A DNA stretch of 8,099 bases from an uncultured Verrucomicrobiota bacterium (GCA_903930165.1 CAIYXO010000958.1:1-8099); one strand, 5' to 3'. Shown: positions 1 to 5,944, counted from the stretch's first letter. Notes: generated by a model not told the origin, from the sequence alone. A program made the numbers and translations.

Positions 1-639
1 CGCCGCTCCCGGCTTGGGGGCGTCGTACCGGGAGTAGAAGAATCCCGAACCGTCCTTGAGCCACGCGATGCCGCTGAACTTCACCCATTCGATCCGGTCC
101 GGAAGCTCCTTGCCGCTGGCGACGTCCCGCACCCGGATCTCCTGCCAGTCGCTGCCGCTCTTCGACACCTGGTAGGCCACCATCCGGCCGTCGTCGGACG
201 GGTTGGGCGCCCCCATCGAGACCGTGCCGTCCGGACTGAAGGTGTTCGGGTCCACGAGCAGCACGGGCTCGGCATCGAGGTTGGACGCTGTGAACCAGAC
301 GTTCTGGTTCTGCAGGCCGTTGTTGCGGCTGAAGAAATACCGGTCCCCGGCGCGATAGGGCGCGCTGTACCGCTCGAAGTTGAAAAGCGCGGTCATCCGG
401 TCGCGGATCGGCTTCCGCTGCGGGATCTGGTCAAGGTAGCCGAAGGTGACCGCGTTCTGGGAGGTCACCCAGCCTTTGGTCTCCGCGGAGTTGTCGTCCT
501 CCAGCCATCGGTACGGATCGGGCACCGGGGTCCCGTGGTAGGTGTCGACGGTGTCCGACTTGCGGGTGGCCGGATAGACGGTCTGGGCATGTGTGCCGGT
601 CATGGAAAGCAGGACGGCGAGGGAGAGGATGCGGATCAT
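1..639 (-). CDS. Prolyl oligopeptidase family serine peptidase (S9), exported; N-terminal part only
   Basis: The reading frame stays open from an ATG at 639 to the window edge (213 codons); the C-terminal part lies outside. Prolyl oligopeptidases cut short peptides after proline, using a C-terminal alpha/beta-hydrolase domain gated by a beta-propeller. Only the N-terminal region and the first propeller blades are visible. The diagnostic stretch is YHGTPVPDPYRWLEDD at residues 34-49, the conserved N-terminal signature of the family, followed by propeller-like repeats such as RYFFSRNNG (100-108) and a GSGFFYSRYD-type motif near 198-207. The catalytic Ser-Asp-His triad is not in the window. Residues 1-18 (MIRILSLAVLLSMTGTHA) form a typical signal peptide with a likely cut after T-H-A, so the enzyme is probably periplasmic or secreted. 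The start is chosen because it gives this signal peptide; no clear Shine-Dalgarno precedes it. It is likely transcribed alone, from somewhere in 640-940. Confidence 0.93.
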   Translation of the reverse strand, partial: MIRILSLAVLLSMTGTHAQTVYPATRKSDTVDTYHGTPVPDPYRWLEDDNSAETKGWVTSQNAVTFGYLDQIPQRKPIRDRMTALFNFERYSAPYRAGDRYFFSRNNGLQNQNVWFTASNLDAEPVLLVDPNTFSPDGTVSMGAPNPSDDGRMVAYQVSKSGSDWQEIRVRDVASGKELPDRIEWVKFSGIAWLKDGSGFFYSRYDAPKPGAA

Positions 640-946
640 GGTCGCGGTTCCGGGCACCGGGAGGCATCCCCGGCGCCAAGGGCTGCGGAAATCAACCACG
701 CCCCCGTCGATGGGCGACAAGGAAAAAGCCGGCGGGCCGGATGATGCTGCCGGGTTTGGAGGCGGCCGGAAGACCGGTTCCGGCGCGCTGCTCACCGGGG
801 CGCGCATCGGACCCATTCGAAGGGGTTCCCGTGCAGACCAACCGCCATATCCCCGGCGGACCACGCAGGCGAGTCCGGAAGGCGGACTTCTCCGAGGTCG
901 AGGTAGGGATCGACGACGCGCCAATGGAGCAGTCAGAAACGAGAAA

Positions 947-975
947 GGGGGGCGACCCTCCCCGGGCCGCCCCCC
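947..975 (-). terminator. Strong GC hairpin, possible second terminator
   Basis: GGGGGGCG (947-954) pairs with CGCCCCCC (968-975). After one A/C mismatch, CCC pairs with GGG around a 5-nt loop. Read on the minus strand the stem is followed by TTTCTCGTTTCT, a weak, interrupted U-tract. It lies about 230 nt past the SAM hydrolase stop, so it could be a backup terminator that insulates the peptidase gene. The weak tract keeps confidence low. Confidence 0.4.
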
Positions 976-1084
976 GACTTCAGCGGCCGGCACCTCCTTG
1001 TTGGCGCCGACCCAAGCCGACTCCCGCTGCCTCCAAACCCCACTCTCCCCACTCACCTCACATGGCAGCGAAGCCGCCCCCATG

Positions 1085-1152
1085 AAGCAGCCTGGATGCC
1101 AGTGTCAGGAATTGGATGCCACTTGTCGTAACGCACTGACTACAGGCTGCTT
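1085..1152. repeat. 10-bp perfect inverted repeat enclosing a 9-bp direct repeat
   Basis: AAGCAGCCTG at 1085-1094 is the exact reverse complement of CAGGCTGCTT at 1143-1152, with a 48-nt interior. Inside, GTCAG (1104-1108) can pair with CTGAC (1136-1140), or alternatively CAGTG (1100-1104) with CACTG (1134-1138). TGGATGCCA occurs twice in direct orientation, at 1093-1101 and 1113-1121, exactly 20 nt apart. It lies in the 3' region downstream of the SAM hydrolase gene. It could be a folded RNA element, a REP-like palindrome or chance; I recognise no named family. Confidence 0.45.
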
Positions 1153-1176
1153 GCCATTCCACCGCAGAACTGCAAA

Positions 1177-1197
1177 CCGGCTCCACTTGGGAGCCGG
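1177..1197 (-). terminator. Likely terminator of the hisF-SAM hydrolase transcript
   Basis: CCGGCTCC (1177-1184) and GGAGCCGG (1190-1197) form a perfect 8-bp stem with a 5-nt loop, starting 11 nt past the stop codon of the minus-strand gene that ends at 1209. The minus strand continues TTTGCAGTTCT, a short and imperfect U-tract. Position and stem quality favour a terminator; the poor tract leaves some doubt. Confidence 0.6.
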
Positions 1198-1208
1198 GGC
1201 CGGAGAAG

Positions 1209-2135
1209 TCAGGGACGGCGGACCTCAAGACTCCAGTCCGGGCCGGAACGGATGCCATGGGTGCGGGCGAAGTCTCCCTGATTGAGGGCCACCGCCAGCT
1301 CGAGAAGGCTGTTGATGAAGAGCAATGGCTGGCCCTCGGGAACGTTGCCGAAGCTTTCGGCGAACGGGACGACGCCGGACCACACCACACGGTCCTTCTC
1401 CAGGATCCGGACTTCGAAACGTTCGCCGACGCGAGGACCGAGCCGGGAGTGGACCGCCTTGCCGATGTTGCTCCAGACGTTGCCGTAGTTGGGGTCGAGC
1501 ACCGGGATGTTCCCGCGGGCGACGCCGTCCCGGAACTCGGGCTTCTGATAGGGCAGTTCCACCACGCCGTTCGTGGCCAAGGGACCGACGTCCGCCATGC
1601 GGAGCCGGCCTGCAGCCAAACGTGCGGCCACATAGGCGAACAGGTCACGGCCATGGAAGGTATAGCTCTCCTCGCTGCCCCGGAGACGCTGCTTTGCGAT
1701 GTCGATCACACGCAACTCTGCGACACCCAGCGACTCGGCCACGAAGGTCAAAGTGCCGTTGTCCGGGGTGACGAACCGGTGGCCGCTGCGGGTGCGCAGC
1801 ACCACGGCACGGCGCTCGGTGCCGACACCGGGATCGCAGACGCTCACGAACACCGTGTTGGACGGCCAATACCGCGCCGTCTGCTTCAGGCGGTAGGCGG
1901 CCTCCCAGATGTTGAACGGCGGTATCTCATGGGTGATGTCGAAGAGCGGGACCGCCGGATCCACGCCGAGGGCCACGCCCTTCATCGCGGACACGGCGCC
2001 GTCCTTGAGTCCGAAGTCAGACTGGAAGACGACGGCGGCGCGTTCCTTGGCGGAAGCACCGGACCCGGACGCGGCCAAGGCCAAGGCGAGGAACGCGATC
2101 CACGCATGGCGGAATAGGAAGATGGAAGGTCTCAT
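1209..2135 (-). CDS. S-adenosyl-L-methionine hydroxide adenosyltransferase (DUF62, SAM hydrolase) with signal peptide
   Basis: DUF62 enzymes split S-adenosylmethionine with water into adenosine and methionine and are structural relatives of the fluorinases and chlorinases. With ATG 2135 as start the protein has 308 residues. Family motifs run in order: QSDFGLKDG (38-46), FDITHEIPP (65-73), DPGVGTER (101-108), TPDNGTLT (123-130), TFHGRDLFA (159-167) and DPNYGNVWSNIG (214-225). Asp101, Arg108 and His161 match the Asp-Arg-His triad known for the hydrolases, with the expected 7-residue Asp-Arg spacing, which favours hydrolysis over halogenation. Residues 1-29 read as a signal peptide (basic start, long Ala/Leu core, ASA before KER) with no lipobox Cys, so export to the periplasm is inferred. 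That is odd for an enzyme of a cytosolic cofactor. A GTG at 2177 would add 14 Arg-rich residues and touch the hisF stop; I prefer 2135. It lies 42 nt behind hisF, probably on the same transcript. Confidence 0.9.
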   Translation of the reverse strand: MRPSIFLFRHAWIAFLALALAASGSGASAKERAAVVFQSDFGLKDGAVSAMKGVALGVDPAVPLFDITHEIPPFNIWEAAYRLKQTARYWPSNTVFVSVCDPGVGTERRAVVLRTRSGHRFVTPDNGTLTFVAESLGVAELRVIDIAKQRLRGSEESYTFHGRDLFAYVAARLAAGRLRMADVGPLATNGVVELPYQKPEFRDGVARGNIPVLDPNYGNVWSNIGKAVHSRLGPRVGERFEVRILEKDRVVWSGVVPFAESFGNVPEGQPLLFINSLLELAVALNQGDFARTHGIRSGPDWSLEVRRP

Positions 2136-2177
2136 TCGACGGAGGTTCGTGCGGTGTGGATGACGGGACCTGCGCAC

Positions 2178-2951
2178 TCAGAGTCTCACCGGGATACCAC
2201 GGCTCCTCAGGTGCTCCTTGGCCTCCCGCACCGTATGGGTTCCGAAGTGGAAGATGCTGGCCGCCAGGACGGCGTCGGCACGGCCTTCGAGGAGGACCTC
2301 GGCCAGGTGTTCCAGGCGTCCGGCCCCTCCGCTGGCCACCACCGGAACACCGACCGCCTCGGCGATGCGACGCGTGATGACGAGGTCGAAGCCGTTCTTC
2401 GTTCCGTCGGCATCGATGGAGTTCAGCACGATCTCCCCGGCCCCGAGCCGGCAGGCCCGCTCGGCCCATTCGACCGCCTCCATGCCGGTGGGCTTGCGGC
2501 CGCCGGCCACGAACACCTCCCAACGGTCCGGTCCCGTGCGCTTCGCGTCGACCGAGACCACGATGCACTGGCTGCCATACTTCTCCGCGCCTCTCCGGAT
2601 CAGTTCCGGATCCTGCACCGCGCTCGAGTTGATGCTCACCTTGTCCGCCCCGGCCTTCAGCATCTGCCCCATGTCCTCCACCGAGCGGATCCCGCCACCG
2701 ACGGTCAGCGGCATGAAGCACTGGTCCGCGGCGCGTTCGATGACGTCCACCATCGAAGCCCGGCCGTGGGCGCTCGCGGTGATGTCGAAGAAGACCATCT
2801 CGTCGGCGCCCTGCTCGTTGTAGCGCAGCGCGAGCTCGACCGGATCGCCCACGGAACGCAGTTCGCCGGCCTCGGCGCGTCCGAACTGGACGCCGCGGGT
2901 GACCTTGCCGTCGTGGACGTCAAGGCAGGGGATGACACGTCGGGCTAGCAT
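2178..2951 (-). CDS. hisF: Imidazole glycerol phosphate synthase cyclase subunit HisF
   Basis: HisF is the cyclase half of the HisHF complex. It joins ammonia from HisH to PRFAR, giving imidazole glycerol phosphate for histidine synthesis and AICAR for purine synthesis, in the cytoplasm. The 257-residue product has the usual family length and starts MLARRVIPCLDV. The catalytic aspartates are visible as Asp11 (PCLD11) and Asp135 (VSVD135, matching Asp130 of Thermotoga HisF). Phosphate-binding loops of the (beta/alpha)8 barrel are TVGGGI (83-88), INSSA (107-111), SGGAG (207-211) and AASIFHFG (230-237). The frame is open upstream to 3455, but that extension runs through a different real gene, so ATG 2951 is chosen. 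No hisH, hisA or other his gene is in the window. An intrinsic terminator ends only 8 nt before the start codon. The SAM hydrolase gene follows after 42 nt. Confidence 0.97.
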   Translation of the reverse strand: MLARRVIPCLDVHDGKVTRGVQFGRAEAGELRSVGDPVELALRYNEQGADEMVFFDITASAHGRASMVDVIERAADQCFMPLTVGGGIRSVEDMGQMLKAGADKVSINSSAVQDPELIRRGAEKYGSQCIVVSVDAKRTGPDRWEVFVAGGRKPTGMEAVEWAERACRLGAGEIVLNSIDADGTKNGFDLVITRRIAEAVGVPVVASGGAGRLEHLAEVLLEGRADAVLAASIFHFGTHTVREAKEHLRSRGIPVRL

Positions 2952-2959
2952 GTGGGCGC

Positions 2960-2982
2960 AAAAAAGCCCGCCTGGGGCGGGC
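2960..2982 (-). terminator. Intrinsic terminator between the winged-helix gene and hisF
   Basis: GGCGGGC paired with GCCCGCC (2976-2982 and 2966-2972) gives a perfect 7-bp stem with a 3-nt loop, followed on the minus strand by six U's (2965-2960). It lies 22 nt past the stop of the upstream minus-strand gene and 8 nt before the hisF ATG. It would end the upstream transcript or act as an attenuator in front of hisF. Confidence 0.85.
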
Positions 2983-3004
2983 CGTGGCAACTCGGAAATG
3001 GAGG

Positions 3005-3439
3005 TCAGGCGAGGGAGATGACCCCGGCCTTGGCGTTGAAGATCCTGCGGTTCCCGTAGATCAGGGTGCTCAGGGAGTTGAGCGGGTCGGAGGCGCTGAA
3101 GACGTATCCGCTGTCCACGACCGCGGCGAGGAGATCCTTCCGGCTGAGGCTTTTCTTCTCCTTGAGGATCGCGATCACGGCATCCTTCAGCGAGACCGTG
3201 TTCGCGGCGCGCTTGCGGCGCCCGCGCGAGGCCTTCGGCGCCTTGGCGACGGCCTTGGGCGCCCTTCCCCGACGGCCCGCGGCCGGCTTGGCCCCTTCCG
3301 CAGCGGCAGGCGGCAGGACGCCCAACGCCTGGTTGATCTCGGCGAGACGGGATTCGAGTTCCACCTTCTCCTTCAGCAGTCCGTCGCGAAGGAGCACGAA
3401 TGTCTTGAGCTTGTCCGACTTCATTCCAATGCGGTTCAT
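3005..3439 (-). CDS. Small coiled-coil protein with basic linker and winged-helix (HARE-HTH-like) domain
   Basis: This 144-residue protein has three parts. Residues 8-39 form a charged, heptad-like helix (KTFVLLRDGLLKEKVELESR), probably a coiled coil for self-association. Residues 44-80 are an Ala/Lys/Arg/Pro-rich linker with GRRGRAPKA and SRGRRKR, resembling histone-H1 tails and close to an AT-hook core. Residues 81-144 (TVSLKDAVIAILKEKKSLSR onward) fit a winged helix of HARE-HTH type: a helix, the SLSRKDLLAAVVDSGY recognition region, then a closing IFNAKAGVISLA strand. The layout suggests a DNA-binding, nucleoid-associated or regulatory protein; the function is inferred, not recognised. ATG 3439 is taken as start; ATG 3424 (five residues shorter, MKSDKLK) is equally possible, and neither has a good Shine-Dalgarno. 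It is divergent from bioD across a shared promoter region and ends at the terminator at 2982-2960. Confidence 0.85.
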   Translation of the reverse strand: MNRIGMKSDKLKTFVLLRDGLLKEKVELESRLAEINQALGVLPPAAAEGAKPAAGRRGRAPKAVAKAPKASRGRRKRAANTVSLKDAVIAILKEKKSLSRKDLLAAVVDSGYVFSASDPLNSLSTLIYGNRRIFNAKAGVISLA

Positions 3440-3643
3440 ATGAGATCGGTCGCAATACGACAAGCGCGTGTTCCCAGCCGATCCTGCGATGTCGCCTGGG
3501 GGAATCGTATCATACAGGCCGACGACGATCCAACCGGGTATAGCCGACGGCGTTCCCGACGGCTCATGAAGCCGGAATCCGCGAACGGAGACGGGAGCGT
3601 TTCCACTCGCACCTCCACGGCCCCCGTCCCCAGGCTTAGCCCC
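3440..3643. promoter_or_regulatory. Divergent promoter region with symmetrical -10 element
   Basis: This 204-nt gap separates the minus-strand winged-helix gene from plus-strand bioD. At 3507-3515 lies GTATCATAC, whose two strands give TATCAT (plus, 3508-3513) and TATGAT (minus, 3514-3509), each one base from the sigma-70 -10 consensus. On the minus strand TTGGAT followed 18 nt later by TACGAT is an alternative pair. The -35 matches are weak (CTGCGA on the plus side). No BirA-type operator is visible. A plus transcript from here would carry a leader of about 120 nt before bioD. Confidence 0.45.
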
Positions 3644-4318
3644 ATGGCGCTGCATCTCCTGGTAACCGGCACGGGCACCGACGTCGGAAAGACGGTGTTC
3701 ACCGCGCACCTGGTGCGATACGGGGTGCGCCGCGGCCTGCGTCTCTCCGTCTTCAAGCCGTTCTGCAGCGGAGGCCGGGAGGACGCCCGGATCCTCCGGG
3801 AGTCCGCGGGCGGAGCGTCCTCGCTCGACGTGGTGAACCCCTGGCACTTCAGGCCGCCGCTCGCCCCGGCCATCGCCGCAGCCGCGGCCGGACGCCGGAT
3901 CCGGATCGAGGAGGTCGTGAAACATGTCCGGGAGCATGCGAAGGGCGCGGACCTGGTGGTTGTCGAAGGCGCCGGTGGATTGCTGAGTCCACTGGCCTCG
4001 GACGGCGACGCACCGGCCCTGATCCGCAGGCTCGGCGCCGTCGCGGTCGTCGTGGCCGTGGACCGTTTGGGCGTCCTCCACGAGGTGCGGGCCACGCTCT
4101 CGGCGCTGCCTTCCGCCGACGCCTCCACTGCCCGCCTCGTGCTGATGGACCCCGCGCGCCGCGACGTGTCCTGCCGCCACAACCGCGACTACCTGGAACG
4201 GCTCCTCGGTCCCGACCGCGTCTTCCGTTTCCCGCGATTGACCCCAAGTCTTCTCCGGGAGGGGGTCCACCCGAAGGCCGGCCGCGAGTTCGACCGCCTG
4301 CTTGCCGGACTCGGCTGA
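3644..4318 (+). CDS. bioD: Dethiobiotin synthetase-like ATPase (BioD family, divergent)
   Basis: BioD closes the ureido ring of dethiobiotin from 7,8-diaminopelargonate, CO2 and ATP, the penultimate step of biotin synthesis. The 224-residue product starts MALHLLVTGTGTDVGKT, with the Walker A loop at residues 8-17 as usual for BioD. Lys38 in KPFCSG (38-43) matches the substrate/ATP-binding lysine, Asp47 follows, and FRPPLAPAIAA (69-79) and VVVEGAGG (105-112) are typical. RLGVLHEVRATLSAL (141-155) fits the family helix. Two points diverge: the segment after KPxxSG is very short, and where E. coli BioD has the adenine-contacting Asn, this protein reads VLMDP (166-170). The function is therefore likely but not certain; another member of the AAA_26 group is possible. 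In-frame ATG 3567 would add a low-complexity tail and is rejected. No bioA, bioB or bioF is nearby. Confidence 0.8.
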   Translation: MALHLLVTGTGTDVGKTVFTAHLVRYGVRRGLRLSVFKPFCSGGREDARILRESAGGASSLDVVNPWHFRPPLAPAIAAAAAGRRIRIEEVVKHVREHAKGADLVVVEGAGGLLSPLASDGDAPALIRRLGAVAVVVAVDRLGVLHEVRATLSALPSADASTARLVLMDPARRDVSCRHNRDYLERLLGPDRVFRFPRLTPSLLREGVHPKAGREFDRLLAGLG

Positions 4319-4556
4319 GGCGGAACCTGCGGAAGGGACGGCCACGCCCGGCGATGCGGAGGAGGCCGGTGGACGTCCCGTCGGACAGGGATTCGCCGGT
4401 CCTTGGGTCAGGGCGCATTCCCGGAGCCGCCTCCGGGGTTCGCGGCGCGGCGTCGGGAGGGAGGCCGGCCTTTGACCGCCCGGAAACGTCGGACGTGCGG
4501 TCGAACTCCCGGTTGCGCACGCCATGGACCGTTCGCTAGGTTCGTCGGACGACTTT
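4319..4556. promoter_or_regulatory. GC-rich leader of leuC with dyad elements; promoter not resolved
   Basis: This is 238 nt with no coding signal. CCCGGAG (4420-4426) and CTCCGGG (4431-4437) form a 7-bp hairpin without a U-tract. GACCGC (4474-4479) pairs with GCGGTC (4497-4502) around an inner ACGT-CGG-ACGT. CGTCGGAC occurs three times (4379, 4487, 4543), and the last two copies sit in 11-bp odd palindromes. TTGACC at 4472 resembles a -35 but no -10 follows. TTGCGC (4513) with GCTAGG (4535), 16 nt apart, is a weak alternative that would leave a leader of about 10 nt. Confidence 0.35.
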
Positions 4557-5930
4557 ATGACGCTGACTGAAAAGCTGCTCGCCCGCGCCGCCGGGAAGGC
4601 CCGTGTCACGGCCGGCGAGAACATCTGGGTGAACGCCGACGTGTTGATGACCCACGACGTGTGCGGTCCGGGGACCATCGGCGTGTTCAAGCGGGAGTTC
4701 GGCAAGGACGCGAAGGTGTGGGACCGCAACCGCGTGGTCATCATCCCCGACCACTACATCTTCACCGCCGACTCCAAGTCGAACCGCAACGTGGACATCC
4801 TCCGCGACTTCGTGCGCGAGCAGGGCATCACCTACTTCTACGACGTCATCGACGACCCGTCCGGTTCCTGGAAGTTCGACACCACGAAGGGCCTGCTGAA
4901 ACGCCAGTACGGATCGCAGTATGCGGGCGTCTGCCACGCCGCGCTGCCGCAGAAGGGCCACACCCGTCCGGGCGAGGTGCTGTTCGGCACCGATTCCCAC
5001 ACCTGCATGGCGGGGGCGTTCAACCAGTTCGCCACGGGCATCGGCAACACCGACGCGGGCTTCGTGCTCGGCACCGGCAAGCTGCTGATCAAGGTGCCCG
5101 AGACCATGCGCTTCCGCCTCGAGGGCCGGCTCCAGCCCGGCGTGATGGCGAAGGACGTGATCCTGCACATCATCGGCGAGATCGGCTTCGACGGCGCGAC
5201 CTACCGGGCGATGCAGTTCGACGGCTCGGGCATCGCGACGCTGTCGATGGACGACCGCATGACCATCGCGAACATGGCGATCGAGGCCGGCGGCAAGAAC
5301 GGCATCTTCCCGTTCGACTCCCGCACCGCGGAGTACGTCGACTCCCGCATCCGCCTCAACGGCACCTTCCAGAACTACGAGCCGGTCGAGGCCGACGCCG
5401 ACCAGACCTTCAGCCATGAGCTCACGGTCGACCTCTCCAAGCTGGAACCGACGGTCGCCTGCCATCCCGATCCGGGACAGCGCAAGTCGGCCAAGGAACT
5501 CGAGCACGTGAAGCTCGACCGCGCCTACGTCGGCTCCTGCACCGGCGGCAAGACCAGCGACTTCATCGAGTTCGCCCGCATCCTCCGCGGCCGCCGCGTG
5601 GCGATCGACACCTTCGGCGTGCCGGCGACCCCGGAGATCGTCCACGACCTGCAGAACACCCGCTGGGGCGGCCAGACGATCTGGGACATCCTGCTCTCGG
5701 CCGGCGTGCAGATGACCGAGAACGCCGGTTGCTCCGCCTGCCTGGGCGGACCGGTGGACACCTTCGGGCGCATGAACTCGCCGATGAAGTGCATCAGCGC
5801 GACCAACCGGAACTTCCCGGGCCGCATGGGCCACAAGGACAGCCAGGTGTTCCTGGCCTCGCCGGCCACCGTCGCCGCCAGCGCCCTCGCCGGCCGCGTC
5901 GCCGATCCCCGCGAGTACGTCACGAACTGA
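4557..5930 (+). CDS. leuC: 3-isopropylmalate dehydratase large subunit (LeuC), plant/plastid-like type
   Basis: With the small subunit LeuD, LeuC isomerises 2- to 3-isopropylmalate in leucine synthesis, using a [4Fe-4S] cluster. The 457-residue product starts MTLTEKLLARAAGK, the family's usual N-terminus; an ATG 33 nt upstream adds a tail without similarity and is rejected. Cluster ligands are Cys328 (GSCTGGK), Cys392 and Cys395 (GCSACLGG). Substrate-region motifs include PDHYIFTAD (64-72), LFGTDSHTC (142-150), ATGIGNTDAGF (159-169) and TNRNFPGRMGHK (416-427). From memory, stretches such as MTHDVCGPGTIGVFKREFG and VLGTGKLLIKVP read almost like plant plastid IPMI large subunits and unlike the enterobacterial LeuC. 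About a dozen residues around 102-121 (SGSWKFDTTKGLLKRQYGSQ) look like an insertion relative to the plant form. leuD is not adjacent: a terminator follows at once. Homoaconitase-type activity cannot be excluded from sequence alone. Confidence 0.92.
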   Translation: MTLTEKLLARAAGKARVTAGENIWVNADVLMTHDVCGPGTIGVFKREFGKDAKVWDRNRVVIIPDHYIFTADSKSNRNVDILRDFVREQGITYFYDVIDDPSGSWKFDTTKGLLKRQYGSQYAGVCHAALPQKGHTRPGEVLFGTDSHTCMAGAFNQFATGIGNTDAGFVLGTGKLLIKVPETMRFRLEGRLQPGVMAKDVILHIIGEIGFDGATYRAMQFDGSGIATLSMDDRMTIANMAIEAGGKNGIFPFDSRTAEYVDSRIRLNGTFQNYEPVEADADQTFSHELTVDLSKLEPTVACHPDPGQRKSAKELEHVKLDRAYVGSCTGGKTSDFIEFARILRGRRVAIDTFGVPATPEIVHDLQNTRWGGQTIWDILLSAGVQMTENAGCSACLGGPVDTFGRMNSPMKCISATNRNFPGRMGHKDSQVFLASPATVAASALAGRVADPREYVTN

Positions 5931-5944
5931 ACCGACCCACCATA

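Larger units (their letters stand above)
640..1208. other. Non-coding intergenic stretch with several hairpins
   Basis: This is about 570 nt between the start of the prolyl oligopeptidase gene and the stop of the SAM hydrolase gene, both on the minus strand. It must hold the promoter of the peptidase gene, but I find no convincing -35/-10 pair on the minus strand. The open frames crossing it are arginine/proline/glycine-rich and resemble no family. Structured pieces are listed separately: hairpin 1177-1197, inverted repeat 1085-1152 and hairpin 947-975. A further 7-bp stem (765-771 with 778-784) has no U-tract. Confidence 0.6.

Noticed and set aside
723..740. Possible minus-strand terminator: short GC stem followed by five U's
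   Set aside because: The stem is only 4 bp around a 4-nt loop, and it lies far from any minus-strand gene end.
765..784. 7-bp hairpin GCCGGAA/TTCCGGC
   Set aside because: There is no U-tract on either side; likely chance in GC-rich DNA.
593..1285. 230-codon plus-strand frame across the intergenic stretch
   Set aside because: It has Arg/Pro/Gly-rich low-complexity composition, overlaps two real genes on the other strand and shows no motif.
1257..2117. 286-codon open frame antisense to the SAM hydrolase gene
   Set aside because: It is a GC-rich shadow frame with no family resemblance; the opposite strand has clear DUF62 motifs.
2952..3455. Upstream extension of hisF giving a 425-residue protein
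   Set aside because: The extra residues come from reading the winged-helix gene in another frame; HisF length and its first residues fit ATG 2951.
3567..3643. Upstream in-frame ATG for bioD at 3567
   Set aside because: It would add 26 low-complexity residues in front of the P-loop; BioD normally starts about 7 residues before it, as ATG 3644 does.
3440..4744. Upstream extension of the winged-helix gene to a 579-residue protein
   Set aside because: The extension runs antisense through bioD and the leuC start and has no recognisable content.
4536..5834. 432-codon open frame antisense to leuC
   Set aside because: It mirrors leuC on the opposite strand, as expected for GC3-rich coding DNA. Its product is His/Val/Ala/Gly-rich with no recognisable domain, while leuC is certain.
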